Assembly (NCBI RefSeq): GCF_010093535.1
Contig: NW_022985196.1
Span: 62,001-126,000 of the forward strand
Reading direction: 5' to 3'
Source: Lindgomyces ingoldianus
Taxonomy: Eukaryota; Ascomycota; Dothideomycetes; Pleosporales; Lindgomycetaceae
DNA: 64,000 bases
Part shown: one piece after another, positions 34,611-48,133 of the stretch
Layout: each line of letters starts with the position of its first letter
Numbering within the stretch: the stretch's first letter is position 1
The notes under the pieces: generated by a model
What the model was told of the DNA's origin: nothing
Databases searched by the model: none
The model's input: the letters and a program-made list of their open reading frames with translations, nothing else
Program-made: the position numbers and the translations under genes

Positions 34611-35972
34611 GTTTCTGACTAGTCTCTTGCCATTCACACGCACTCATATGTGTATATATGTAATCTTATTGGAGTTGATGGGGTGGATGAGTTCTTTTGG
34701 TGTGGGAGCGAATTTCCTACTGTGAACGGTAACGGGGGTTTCTCGATCTGCAACAGCGTTCTAGCGTACATGACGTCCGCTAGATAACGCCACGGTTGGC
34801 TTTTTCTGTTGGTGTTCTAGCAGGTGGGGTCCGGGAACAGTCCTAAAAGGCTTTTTGGCATGCATGAATGCAGTGTTGATAGAAGAATAGAATGATACAC
34901 GGAGAAGAAGAAAACGATAAATAGATATCATATGGAAGTATTTCCCGTCTGTGGCTTCCAAACCTGGGAACCCCCTCAAAATATATGACGGCAAATAAGA
35001 TATACCTTGGTAAGGAAAGTTGCAAAAACCCACGAGGCTGTTAGGGCTGATTCGCGAGATGACACCACAGATGTCTGGCAACCCATTATTCGTACGTGGA
35101 AGTTCCAGGTAAGCGGTCAATCACACCTCTGCTTCAAGATGGAACTGGCGTAAATGATGAATCCTGCATGTTCCTTGGTGCTTTTCAGGCCACTCCAAAA
35201 AAAAAAAAGCCAATATGAATGGAAGGGGGGCATTGTCGTCGGGCTGCACTCTGTGCTGACTCTGTGGTGTCCCAGACAATGAGATATTGCAATCCTGAAT
35301 GCGGCAATTTCTCGCAATGGCCTTGATTGCATGGAACATCTCGAGCCACAGTGATGGAGGAGAGGGGGTACGACGGCTTAAAGGGCAGGCGATAGAGTTA
35401 CGGCCCCTAGATTGGGCCGACGATGACGATAGGAGCAATTGTGTCCTCTGGTGGCTTGCAGGGCGATCAGTGCTTGGGCGGCTCGAGAACTTGTTTCATA
35501 GCAGAAATGAGCTGTGGTACGGCAAGGCTCATATCCAAGTGAAGGAGGCAGTTCAGCTGGCTAATTTTGGATTTGACGAATGGCCTCTTTGGGCTCAAAA
35601 GGCAACAGTGGCTGCTTTCATACGGTGCTTCGGCAGCGCAGTGCATTATGTCTAGAGGCCCCATAAAACGTCAAGCTTGTGCTCCCGCAGCTTCCGCCGT
35701 CCTGCGCAATTAACGTGACTATCGCTCAGCTGGACCAGCAGCCGCTTTCTCATACATATCTTCACGCTCCGCTCGAGTTTGCTGGCCACCCGTCGCAGCG
35801 TCCTGCCCGCCCGCGCACCCACCCCCCCGACGTCCCCCACCGATCCTGTGTCCCACTGCATGAATTGAGCCTCGGCGCGAGCATTCAAGCGTTCTTGGCG
35901 ATCCAGCCCAGCAAGCAGGTTCCGCGTCGCAGCATCCGCAGCGCAGAGATCCACGATTCGCCAGCCGCCAGC
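34611..35972. other. Intergenic, HAD 3' flank and PSD2 promoter
   Basis: 1.4 kb. A 118-codon ATG-started ORF at 35299-35655 has no recognisable motif and I do not call it. The last 250 bp are C-rich on the plus strand, as expected of the PSD2 leader. Confidence 0.5.
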
Positions 35973-38900
35973 ATGCCGCGCCCGACCTTGACCTCCAAGC
36001 TGTCGCTTCCCCATCGCCTCAAAAACAACCACAATAACGGCTCCGGCACCAACTCGAGCCCGACGAGCGTCCCCGCAAGCCGCAGCTCGAGCCCCAAGCG
36101 CGCCATGTTAGACCCCGCGAAGGCTGGCCTGGTGTTGAGGGCCAATGTGCTCAAGGTGCGTTCGCCGCGAGTACCCCGCTATGAATTGCGCGCCGTGAAG
36201 CTGACAACCGTGAACGCTGTAGGGTAGAAACCTGGCTGCGAAGGATAGGAGCGGCACTTCGGATCCTGTGAGCGCCTCCTAGTGCACACTCCTGCGCCTA
36301 GTTCCTATTGCCCAGTCCTGAGGCTAATTGTTGCTGCAGTATCTCGTGCTCACTCTTGGCGACGTCAAGCAAGCCACGCCCACCATCAACAAGACACTGA
36401 ACCCGGAATGGAATCAGACGCTCGACTTGCCTATCACGGGTGTGCAGAGCCTGCTCCTCGAAGTCTGCTGCTGGGACAAGGATCGCTTTGGCAAGGACTA
36501 CATGGGTGAGTTTGACGTCATCCTAGAGGACGTCTTCCAGAACGGGAACCCTACACAGGAGCCCCGGTGGTTTCCTTTGGAGTCTAGGCGTACCGGAAAG
36601 AAGAAGAGTGTGGTTACGGGAGAAGTCTGCATCCAGTTCTCCCTCATGGACGCCAGCAACCCCTCGGCCAGCCCCGAACAACTTATCCAGAAGCTTATGG
36701 GATTCGCGGCGACAAGCCCTAGCCCGGATGACGAAGACGAGGAGTCCTTGCTGCGCATGGAGAGCGCCGAAGTCGATGAGCAGGAAGAGGAGGAGGAGGA
36801 AGATGGCTCTGATGAAGTCCAAGATGAGTCTAAGAAGGCTGAAGTTAGGGAGAAACGACGCAAGAGACTCCGGCTGGCGAAGCTGAAGCGGAAGGCCAAA
36901 CTTCGCGCTTATGAGTTTTCTGGAAAGACTGAGGTCGCTGGAGTGCTGTTCCTGGAGATTGTCAAAATTACAGACCTGCCTCCGGAGCGAAATGGTTCGT
37001 TTGGACTCCCTCCGCAACCGCTTCACTTCTGCTGACACACTGTCATAGTGACCAGGACCTCTTTCGATATGGACCCGTTCGTTGTCACCTCGCTCGGAAA
37101 GAACACGTACCGCACCAAGGTCGTCAACCATAACCTCAATCCTATTTTCGAAGAGAAGCTCGTCTTCCAGGTCCTCCGACATGAAACAAACTACTCACTG
37201 TGCTTCACTGTCATTGACCGCGACAAATTCTCTGGGAACGATTATATTGGGGCTGTCAATTTCCCGCTCGAGAAAGCGGTGTCGGTCGCTCCTGAGGCTG
37301 ATCCAACTACTGGGCTATACCGACTCCCCGAACCTCAGGATTCCCCGGGCATTCCAGAAGCCAGACGATCCCGCTTCCGTCTCCCCATGTCTCGATCTTC
37401 TTCTGCTCACAGCCTGTCTCGTCTAGCAAGACCGTCGCTGAAGAAAGAGAACTCCCAAGGCTCGCTGTCAATCAACTTGAAGGATTCCAGCGGTACTCTA
37501 CCTCCCCCTCCCACGAGTGCCCCCACAACCCCTGGTGTAAATATGGATGGAAATGGCGCCCTTGCCCCTCCCGTACCCGCCGTTAATGTTGACCCGAGCA
37601 CAGCGGACGACCAGGACCTCAAGCTATATACACTCCCCCTCGAAATGAAGAACAAAGATCGCTGGGAGACAAAGCACAGCCCAACTCTGTATATTCGGGC
37701 CAAATATTTGCCGTACAAAGCCTTGAGACAGCAGTTCTGGAGGGCCATGCTCAAGCAGTATGATGCAGATGATAGTGGTCTAATTGACAAAGTCGAACTC
37801 ACTACTATGCTGGATACCTTAGGCTCAACACTGCACGAATCTACGATCGACAGCTTCTTTGAGAGGTTCTCTGCTGAGAACAACGGGGAGGGAGTATTAA
37901 CATTCGACCAAAGCGTTATTTGTCTAGAAGACCAGCTCCAAAACACGCAAGAGCGTGGAACAATGAGAGGGGCTTGGGACCACTTGACACCTTCGAGCAG
38001 TGACCTGCTAAGCGAAACTCCTGGTACCATGACGCCTTCAGCAACGTCTGGATCACGAACGCCACTGAATTTTCAGTCTTCGTCCACCTCGATCCCAACA
38101 TTGCAACCGGAGTCGATGGGCAAGGAAGGCGAGGAAGGCGAGACCATCATGCCTGATGATCTTGCGGATGAGAAGGGCGAAGAACACGTGATTGAGATTC
38201 GAGAATGCCCCATCTGCCATCAGCCTCGACTAAACAAGAAGTCGGATGCTGATATAATCACTCATGTTGCTACTTGTGCCAGTCAAGATTGGCGACAGGT
38301 GAATAACATCGTCATGGCCGGATTCGTTACCTCTAGCCAGGCGCAGCGGAAATGGTACTCGAAGGTCATCACCAAGATATCGTATGGTGGCTACAAGCTT
38401 GGAGCCAACTCCGCCAATATCCTAGTGCAAGACCGCATCACCGGACAAATTAACGAGGAGCGGATGAGTGTGTACGTTCGACTTGGAATTCGTCTGCTCT
38501 ACAAGGGGTTGAAGGCCAACAACATGGAGAAGAAGCGAAGTAAGTGTTCTCACTCTGGGGCAGTCTTCTTGATTTGTTTGCTTACCAGTCATAGTCCGAA
38601 AATTACTTAAATCCCTTAGCTTCAAGCAGGGTAAGAAATACGATGACCCAGCTTCAGCTGCGGAAATTGAGGGTTTTATTGCCTTCCACCAGCTAGATAT
38701 GTCTGAGGTCCTGCTTCCACTGTCAGAGTTTAAGAACTTCAATGAGTTCTTTTATCGTGCCCTGAAGCCGAATGCACGACCATGTTCTGCTCCTGATGAT
38801 CCAAGAGTTATCACATCGCCCGCCGACTGCCGAAGCGTGGTCTTCAATACTCTCGACCAGGCCCAAGCGATTTGGGTCAAAGGACGCGAGTTCACGCTTC

Positions 38901-39569
38901 AACGTCTTCTCGGGGATGCTTATCCAGATGATGCAAAACGCTATGTGGGAGGCTCCCTCGGTATCATGCGTCTGGCGCCCCAGGACTACCATCGATTTCA
39001 CATTCCCGTCGACGGTGTGATGGGCGAGCCAAAGACTATTGAAGGTGAGTATTACACTGTCAATCCAATGGCTATCAGGTCGGCTCTTGACGTATATGGC
39101 GAAAATGTTCGCGTCCTTGTTCCCATCGACTCGGAGGTCCACGGTCGAGTGATGGTTATCTGTGTGGGCGCAATGATGGTTGGTAGCACCGTCATCACCA
39201 GAAGGGCAGGCGAGAAGGTCAGGAGGGCGGAAGAGCTTGGTTACTTCAAGTTTGGCGGAAGTACGCTTCTATTACTCTTCGAGCCAGGGCAAATGAGATA
39301 CGACGATGATCTTGTCGACAACTCCAAGTCTGCCTTGGAGACTCTGGTAAGTTGTCTCTTACACGACTTAAAATAATGTTCCGCAACTGACAATGTCTAA
39401 GATCCGTGTCGGCATGTCCATTGGCCACAGCCCGAGCATGGCGGCGCATGCACCAGACATGCGTAAAGAGAATCCGACGATGGAGGAGAAGCAGGATGCA
39501 AAGCGTCGTATTGAAGGCAGTCTTGCGCCACAGGGTGTGAAAGGGCCGATGGCAGGAGCTGGAATGTGA
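35973..39569 (+). CDS. PSD2: Phosphatidylserine decarboxylase with two C2 domains and EF hand
   Basis: Six exons, 35973-36155, 36223-36267, 36340-36994, 37049-38539, 38595-39346 and 39402-39569, give 1097 residues. The enzyme decarboxylates phosphatidylserine to phosphatidylethanolamine in endosomal/Golgi membranes. The first C2 domain starts LRANVLKGRNLAAKDRSGTS (about 55-75) and an acidic stretch with EEEEEEDGSDE follows. The second C2 has KNTYRTKVVNHNLNPIFEEK. An EF hand, DADDSGLIDKVE, lies near 545. The decarboxylase core has YRALKPNARPC, DYHRFHIPVDG and the self-cleavage site FGGST, where Ser becomes the pyruvoyl cofactor after processing. Domain order equals that of yeast Psd2. Junction phases all agree. 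No lesion seen. Confidence 0.95.
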
Positions 39570-40147
39570 ACTGTAAAGTAAAGCGGGAAAGTGGAAAAGT
39601 GCATAATCTCTGCGAATTGGTATACGATGTGACAAGGATAGAAACGCAGGGACATGAAAGCATACGGGATTGCGGCTCTTGGGTGCTGCTTTTTCAAGGG
39701 AGTTCTTGCTATAAAGTGCGGTTGTACTAAACACATACATGGGACCGTTTAGCTAGCTTGTTGACAAGTGAAGATCTATTCGTCCTGTAGTAAAGGTGAT
39801 GCTGCATGAGTAGCCGATTTCGAGAGGACGGAAGGTGAACTGCCAAGCCGCTTAGTCACCTGCTTTCATTGTTTTGATCCCCTCAACCTTGGAACCCGCT
39901 AACGACGCATCCGCCTTTCCTTGCCCGGTGTGCAACTGCAAACTCGCCTTCACCACGCCTTAAGGATATTCGCATTATCGCCAATCATTACGACAAACTC
40001 TCCGTCTACCCCCAATATAATTCCACCCATACGCCTTCACCCGCCCAAACGTCTTTCCCGAAGTTCGCCGTCGCGCTGCCCACCGATGCACGCGCCTCAC
40101 CCACCCGCCACGCCAACAACACAACACCCCCATAACAAATCGACTCA

Positions 40148-42083
40148 ATGAACGCCGTAGTCGCCAGATCCCCGCTTGCAACACTACATATGGCGACGAA
40201 TCGGCCAAACACGCGGCGGAGAAGCGTTAAGCAGGCTTTTGAGGACGACGATGCGCCGGTTGCGAAGCGGGCGAAGACGGCTGGCGAGCTGGGTGGCCCG
40301 GGCAAGAGGACGAATGGCGCGACGAAGAGGACTACGAAGGCTGGTGAGTTTGTTTCGCGATGTCGCGTCGGGGGCAGCGATTTTGCGCGAAGAGTGGTTG
40401 GACCTGACGGTATCACAGCATACGATGAGAACGATGATGACTTCCAATTCTCGCGCCGCACATCGCGCAGGACTGCTGCGAAGGCACAGCCTCTGGTCGA
40501 GTCCATACCTAAAGAGCCCGCGAAACCCGCCGTGTCGCGTCGGAGGAAGAACTCCGTCCCTCTTGTGGAGCCGGCAGCTACAGAACCGCAAAAACGACGG
40601 CGATCGGCACGTCTATCTGGTGATAAAGAGCAGCTCGAAGCATCTGCAGACCTAGGGAAGCAACTCCCGAAACGGAGCAAGAAAAGTGCGCCGCCCGAGA
40701 AGGAGAGGCGCGTCACACCCGCTCCGGAGCCAGGGGAGAGGAGCGCGTTACTAGGCGTGCAGACTCCCGTGCAACCCTGGGTTGTCAACGAACATAAAGA
40801 AAAGATCAAGCTGCCATTTGCAGATACTCCTGTCATTTTGAGAAACAAGGATATGCGAAAAGGGAGCAAGGGTGGGCGGAGGAGGAGCAGCACTGGGTTA
40901 CGGGGTAGGAGAGCGAGCTCGCTGATTGACAGTGGGTTGTCGAATGGTGAGTCTACCTGAAGTTCACCCATTGCCATTTTACACAACGCTCGGTCTCTGC
41001 AAATATAACGATGGAAGGTTTGGAGACTGACAAGTCCATAGCCCTACCGCATTCCGAGGTCGAAATCCGAGAATTCTACAAGTACATCGAACAAAGTCTT
41101 CCCGAGCCGAGGCGGATGAAGCAGCTGCTCACCTGGTGCGGGTCAAGAGCACTCCCAGAGAAACCGTCAGGTGACGTCAAAGACGTGAATGCCATAATGG
41201 CGGGTGAGCATTCCTCCTCTCTCTTGGAGCGTCCAGGCACTAGCACCCAGATTGCTAATGCGTCATTTAGCGCGTGCAATACAACAAGAGCTTATAGACG
41301 ACTTCGCAAACAAACCCGAGCTTTCAGACTGGTTCAGCAGGGTATGTCGCAGCCCACAGCTTCTATGTGCATGAGGGATGTTTTTCAACTGACAATTGCA
41401 ACAGGAAGATAGCACGCCCTTAGCTGTAGTCAAGAAACCCAATCTGCAAAACCTCAAGAACCAAGCCACACTCCAAGATCTTGAAGAAGAGATCAAACGG
41501 TATGTCTCATTTTCAATACCTCTGCTCTGGAGCTCCAGACGCATGCTCATGCTTACAATACCCCAGCCTCGAGGAAGAAAAGGCTGCATGGGAAGCCCTG
41601 ACTGTAACGTCGAATCTCATGCCTCCGCCAACCCCGCCCTCGATATCAACACCCAATCCCTCGTTCGAAGACATCGATATCGCACTCCTCGACCCCACAC
41701 AAGCTTCAATACTGGCTGCTCTGCAGCTGCAGCCATCACAACTACAGCCACAACCCTCCGACTCGTCCTCATCTCTAGACCTCCCTCCACCCTCCGCCCA
41801 CCCGCCCACACGCCCACAATTCTCTTTCACAACCGTATCAGCACTACAATCGCATCTTTTAACCCTCTCGGCCGCCCTCGAGCCTAATGTCGATTTATTC
41901 GCAGATGGCGTGCACAAAATCCAAAATTACCGTACCACAGCCGAGAGAGTCGCGGACCGTGTTCTAAGTACTGCGGCATTAAGACTGGAGGAGAGGGATA
42001 AGGAGGGGAAGGAGAAGGTCGGCAGTGAGAGAATTGGGGCGGCAGATTTGTTGAGGGGGTTGGCCGGGGTGTTGAACGATTGA
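40148..42083 (+). CDS. DSN1: Kinetochore MIND/Mis12 complex subunit Dsn1 (Mis13)
   Basis: Six exons, 40148-40343, 40419-40946, 41018-41203, 41271-41341, 41405-41499 and 41567-42083, give 530 residues. The N-terminal 280 residues are basic and disordered, with RRRSVKQAFED, KRTTKA, SRRTSRRTAAK and GRRRSSTGLRGRRASSLID; the last basic serine cluster resembles the Aurora B-regulated segment of Dsn1. The conserved Mis12/Dsn1 domain follows, with EIREFYKYIEQSLPEPRRMK, QLLTWCGSRAL, ELIDDFANKPELSDWFSRED, and a coiled coil (LQDLEEEIKRLEEEKAAW). The family links centromeric CENP-C to the Ndc80 complex. An internal Met at 40190 is an alternative start. Introns are GT-AG and close in frame. Confidence 0.85.
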
Positions 42084-43381
42084 CGGGTTGTATCTACATG
42101 TACGACAGAGACAATATGTAATGTGCATGAAATGAGGGCTAAATGGAGGGGTTGAGTGCCACGAGTGGCCTGCTTGGGACTCGCCGGCATGGCTGTGGGG
42201 AGATGTTTTTTCGTTTCTGGACCGATGGATGATTGACTGATGGATTGTATGAGTGAGAATGATATATGAGGAGTTCTTCTCTCTGTATTTCCTGTTGATG
42301 ATTTCTGGTCTTGTCTTGCCTGGCCTGGTATTGAGGTTTGGCGTGCGGTTTCTCTGTAGGCGGTATGTATGCCTGGGGCTTTTTGTTGGCTGCGAGCATG
42401 GGCATGGGCATGGGCATGAGCATGGTGTTCTGTTTGTTCTGCTTTTCGGCTGCTTACTTTCGGCTTGACTTGGCTTGGCTTGACTTTGGGTAGGAGGGGA
42501 CAGCATGGGGATTGTGAATACCAATTTGATTTCTGTGTTTATGCTTCGCTAGTGCTTGGGTTGCCCTGTGTGTGTGAAACTGCTCTGTTCTGTTAACTAT
42601 ACTCTTAAATGGTGGGGCTAAGGGTGGAAAATAGTGAATACGTGGGTCCAAGAGGGTGAGTGGATGAGTTCTGTAGATGAGTTCTAGGTGGGCGGGTGTT
42701 TGGGGGAAGAATAGAACTGGTTATATGGTTATGTGGTTCGAGATTACCATCGTTGATCGAAAGCTGCAGGATTGAAAGCTACGAGTAGGGACCTAGAGGC
42801 TACTTCCGGAAACGGACTTGAAGCAGTATACAGGTAAGATTACTTCCTATGCTCAATCTTATTAGAAAATCCCTACTTTCGCGGTTGGAAAGCAAGTTGC
42901 TGCAAGCTTTATATTTATAGCCCCTTCCTAGATATGTAATACGCCTAGCCTAGAGCTTGGATGATAGGATCTAAAGGCCTCGATACATCGTCTACGCTGT
43001 CTCGGCACTTTATTGATCTCACCATCACTCTAGCTCGTACTAGTAATAGAAGGATATGCGGGTAGATGGGTATCTCCCATTAACCTCATTAAGTTAATTA
43101 AGCGTATGCTCGTAAGAGAATATAAGCGGGCTGGTGGGTAGATAGTATATAGAACTAATGTAAATCATTCAGCCCACAATGAAATGCCAAGCCAGGTGTT
43201 GTGGCTGTAGAAATACGGATCTACTCTATATACAGCAAAAGCCACTGTATTTACAACGGAAGTTATTGGGCTGCTAGATGTTCAGAGGAAGCCACTTCCA
43301 ATTCAGTCCCGTAATAGGAGGTTCTTATATGCCCCAGATGATTGCCCTAACCGAAGCTACAGGGCATTCACCATATTGTAT
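42084..43381. other. Intergenic boundary between core and variable region
   Basis: 1.3 kb after DSN1. A GGGCAT hexamer repeat lies at 42394-42425. From about 42800 base composition becomes AT-richer and no gene is visible. This marks the transition from housekeeping genes to the HET/NACHT/transposon compartment. Confidence 0.5.
42394..42425. repeat. GGGCAT hexamer microsatellite
   Basis: About five imperfect hexamers (GAGCAT, GGGCAT x3, GAGCAT) downstream of DSN1. Confidence 0.8.
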
Positions 43382-45190
43382 CTATCCAACAAGTATCTTC
43401 CGGTGCCATTTTGGAAAATGGCGAAACTTTTCTTTCATCAACCCACAGAAACCAATGCGTTCAGCATACATGTCGTCTTTCATGGACTCGCCCACGACCA
43501 ACACTAGCCGCTCCACGTCATTCGTTCCTTTGGATATATTCCAAATTATAATTCCAGTGAAGGCCCCAGTTACTGCAACCTGGCGGAATGCAGGATCAGA
43601 AGTGGTATCCTTGCAAATCCAACACTCTCTTTGCTTTGTGGAAGGCCTCCCCGTCCGATCTGATATTTTCACAGACCAGCCCAAATCTTCGGTGTAGGAG
43701 AAGAGCAGTGGGAAGAGCAGTGGGAAAGTCAGTGCACTAAACATAAGAACCCCGGCATAGGTAGAGGAAAACTTTTCCGACTTGCATTTCTGACGTACTT
43801 CATCCCAGGCGATAGTTCCATCAATAGTTCGTATCCCAATTTGTAGCCGATTGTTGCAAGTGATATTCTCGTCCAGCAGCTTCCTCGGAAATCGCGTGTC
43901 CACAGCGCCTTTCCATCCCGTCCACGACCAGCTAGGGAATCCGGCTCGCCTTGATGAAGGAGCTTGTAAATGCCAACATAGTGATGTTACGAAAGTATTC
44001 GTGGTTTTCCGCCATTGGAGGGCGTCGCTACCAGGAGCGTTGAAAAACGGGATCCCCCCAAGATGGAAAACGGGGCGCCCGATACCTTTGAAGGTACGGA
44101 GGGGCCGACCATGCCGTTCAAGGCATCGGAATCATACGTCGTGGATCGTTGTGTGTACTCTTGCAATCCGATTCCATACCTCCTTGTGCGCTTTCCCCAG
44201 TACGCTAAGGGTACAGGCCATCGCGAATGCAAGATCGGAAGCTGGTTCTGCAGAGTATGTGCAGCGCCTCGAGAGGTTCATCGATGGCTTCACAGCAATA
44301 CATAACCATGCATTCGAAATAGACTTGCTCGGAAGTGAAAAAGATGCGGCGGCGTGATAGCAGGCATTCTTGATATGTCCATGCTCGGGTTGACCATTTG
44401 GACTTCTGGATTCCTACTCCGGGATCGGGTAGGCATGATACGAGCGTTTTGTTGCAGATCTGCACTCGTGGCTGGGGTTTCCGTGGGCGGTGGGACACGC
44501 CGGGAGACCGTATGAGGGATGCTGGCCTCCCGCTGCTATGGTGGTGGCGTATGCAAGGCGGTATACTACGTCCATGCTATTGATCTGTTCATGCCTAACT
44601 CTAGCATCTGTGCTGATGCAGTATCGATCTACCCAGAGGTACCGAAACCCAAGCGACCTCGTGACAGTAATGGCGTCTTGAACTGCTAAAGGAATATCTC
44701 TCGGTAAATATTCTTGAGGATTTGGAGGAGCTATGACTGGGCCAGGAGTCGGAGGGCCCCAAACATACAACACGGCGAAGAATTCCGCAACATAGGGCAG
44801 ATCGACGAGAGCCATGGTGTCGCAGCCTCCTGTCTTTGCGCAGTTTAGAACATGATTCTGTGCGCAGAATGTGAGCTATCTCTTCAAGACCTTGTATTCA
44901 ATACCTTGTGGGCCCAACAATCGTACACGATATTTCCCTTCAGTACTTCCTGGAACTACGGGAGAATCTGAATCCTGAAGTGGTATGTAGCCTGCAGCAT
45001 AGCGGAGCTTTTAAGCCACCTTTCCGGGTAACAGGAAGAGTCAGGAAGTATTATAGAGGAATCACATAGGAGAAGAACCCAAAGGTTTGCATCCTGTATT
45101 GTTGGGTACGAAGACGTTGCTTGGGAAGGCCCTTGAACACGGAAACGCAGCAACGACACGGCGCAAATGCAATACCAAGCAGCTTTCTTA

Positions 45191-45280
45191 CAGTCATTCC
45201 AAAAAGTCTGTCCCATGGCCTGAGCACTCGCTTATGAGCTCAGGGGACTCGGAAAAATCCCCCCCACCTAAATTAGTACT
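45191..45280 (+). repeat. Left terminal inverted repeat
   Basis: Pairs with 48134-48223. The first 35 positions are identical, followed by a looser gapless match that includes G-AAAAA-T--CCCC-ACCTAA-TTAGTA. Confidence 0.85.
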
Positions 45281-45299
45281 GCAGGCCTTTCCCTAACCC

Positions 45300-48110
45300 C
45301 TAACCACGCATCTAGAGCTCTAGAAAAGCCTAAAAAATCCTTTATTATTTAATTTTAACGCTGCAGCTTCTTTCTAATTAGGTAATTAATAACAGCCTAC
45401 TAAAATAAGCTAGTTTTTTTATAATAGTTAAAAACACTTTCTTACTACTACTGCTAGCTAATTAGTCTAAAAATGTTCTTCTTTCTAGTTAATAGCTGCT
45501 GCTGCTTTTAAAAAGGTCCTCTTATTAGCTTAGCTTTTTTAGTCTTTTTAACTTTTATAATTTATCTATTTTTTGTAGCTAGCTAAGGTTAATAAGGACT
45601 TTATTAGATTAAAAGATAAAAAGCTAGCTAAGTTAGCTATAAATAATTTTATTATACTATTAGTAAAGGTTATATAGAGAGAGGTTATAGTAGAAGTATA
45701 ACAACCTAATAACACAGAGGCGTTATAAAGGTTATGTTTATTGTTAATAGATAAGTAGGTATAAGAAAACACTAGAGATCTGCTAGCACTAAAGTATACA
45801 GCTTAATAGCAGGCGTACATCTTAAGGGGCTATATTAAGGAGATGTTACCTAGCTCTTATGCCTGTTATCTTTTTACTAAAAAAAGTAATACTGCTACTC
45901 TTTAGCTACAGCTTTAATAGTAGAAGAAGAGAACACTTTAGAACGCCTAAGCAGCTAGTCCTAGTGTTTATAAAGCAACTATAGTAACTAGTAAGGCTAC
46001 ATACAGTAGTAAAGCTACTACTAATATAGTAGTAATAAAAATCTCTAGTAAAGCTAATATAAAGTCTTTAGTAAAGATGTTAAAGGATTATTTTAAAAAC
46101 TACTATTTCTGCTGTAGAACAAAAAAAGAGTAGTTTATAAATATTAAAATAGTTATAACTAAAGTAGTAAAGCTTTTTATTACTATAGTAATACTATTAT
46201 TTTAAACTAAAGCTAAAAAATTAATGTTATCTATTACTTAATGCTAGCTTAATAGCCTTAATAAGCATTTAGCCTAGCAAGAGATTAGTATAACTTATTA
46301 AATTACTTTAACTAATAAATAGCTCTGTTATAATTCTCTTTATAAAAATAAAAGTAATAAGACTTACTACTAAGTGCAGAGTAATAAGAATTATGTTAAT
46401 ATGTACTACTTTCTAGATAGTAATAACTTATAATAATAAATAGCTAATATATAAGCTACTTTACTAAAAGTAACTTATAATAAACTATCTAAATAAGTTA
46501 TTATATTCTTTTATAAGTAAAAAAAGTAAAAACTAAAAGTAAAATAGTAAAAAAAGTAAGCATAATCTTCTCTTTTATTTACTAGTGTTACTTTATTGCT
46601 AATTGCTTAGCTAATTAAGCTAGAGACGCTCTAACTACTATATAGCATGTGTTAATTATTACTACTATTACTAACATTTTTTTAACTTTTTTACTTCTTT
46701 TAGCTTACTTTACACACTAGGCAGCCTTTAAGTCCTCTTAAAATGCTTAATTATAACTATACTAACATCTTTAAGCGCTTTTTTAAGTAGTAAAAGGCTT
46801 AGCCTTTAACTCCTACTTACATAGTAGATGTGCTTAAGTAGATAAGTTATATATTAGTAAAAAATAACTAAGATTTTAATACACTTAAAAACCTAAGCAT
46901 AATAATAAAAAAGTAATAAAAAAAGTACTATAATAAATATAACTACTTTAAGCTAAAAACTCTTTTTAAGCTAAAAAAAAAAAAAGCTACTTTTTTTTAA
47001 AAAAGAACTAAAGGCTGCCTAGAAGCAGTATAGAGATAGGCTTAATAAAAAGGACTTAGATAAGACATAATTATATAAACTATTTATTCTTTATATTTAG
47101 CAGCTTTAAATATTACTTTAAATTCTTAGTAGTAATACTGCTGTATAGTATACTTAAAAAAGTTTTTATAGTTATTAAAGTTATCTACTAACTAATAGTT
47201 CCTTTTAAGCTATAATTTTAATATAGTAAAGAACAACTTAATTAAGTTAAAATTAAGTAAATATAAAAGTAAAAACGCTAGTATTACACTAGCTCTGTTA
47301 TAGATGTCTCTTACATAGTCTAATTAATAGATACTTGTGTTATTTAGTACTATAACTAACTTTAACCTTAGGTATAAGCTATAAAGAAGTAGCACTTAAT
47401 GCTTAAAAAAAATTTTAAAAATTTATAATATGCTACTACTTTAAAACATTATATAAGTTATATAACTATTTATAGTATAAGCTAGAAAAAGACTTTATCT
47501 TTATAAGCAGATAATTAAGCTATAAACTTTATAGTTTTTACTAATAAGACTCTACCTATGTCTTCTATCTCTAGTATAAAAGTTATATCTAGATTTATTA
47601 AGGCATATAATTTAGTTTATATGCTAGCCTTACTAATAGAGACACTAGGCATTTCTTAGCTCTAAACTGCACTTTAAGGAATAATAGTAAATAACTTTTT
47701 TAGACTATTACACATTTAATAGCTAATTATATATTATACTAGCTAACACTTTTATATTATACTTATTAAGTAAAAAGTTTTACATTTTATTAAGATAAGT
47801 AGTAAGGTAATTTTTAAAAAAGGTAAGTAAGCCTTATAAAAGCATTAGCATAATACTAAAAGAAAGACTAAGATAGTTACTACCTACTTAGAGCTAGCCT
47901 TTATGTATTACTCTAGGTCTTCCCTGTCTTAGTGTTAACAGGGGATACAGGCAGCCCTATAGATCTAAGCTAGTACAGATCTTATAAACAGGCTTATAAG
48001 ATATACTTAGGTCTCTTATAATTTAAAGAACTAATATCTTAATATTAAGACAAGTTTGTATATAAGTAATAATAGCCTTACTAAATTAAGTAGGTATAGT
48101 TTGTAGATAG
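45300..48110. other. AT-rich RIP tract inside the TIR element
   Basis: 2.8 kb built mainly from A, T and the words CT, AG and CTAG, with CA and TG nearly absent. This is the pattern left by CpA to TpA mutation on both strands. Because TG is depleted, TGA stops are rare in every frame, so stop counts do not identify a reading frame here. The plus frame between about 45960 and 46200 has fewer stops than its surroundings but matches nothing I know. Confidence 0.8.
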
Positions 48111-48133
48111 GGAGACAGCAGGTAAACAATTGT

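Noticed and set aside
35299..35655. 118-codon ATG-started ORF upstream of PSD2
   Set aside because: It reads like a protein in places but I recognise nothing, and it lies alone between two well-defined genes. Transcript evidence would be needed.
45287..45303. CCCTAACCCCTAACC, resembling fungal telomere repeats
   Set aside because: Only two imperfect units, adjoining the left TIR of the transposon. Too short to call an interstitial telomere.
45579..47070. Long plus-strand frame with only TAA/TAG stops as evidence of a transposase gene
   Set aside because: TG is depleted throughout, so TGA is missing in all frames and stop density is near that expected from composition. No conserved motif.
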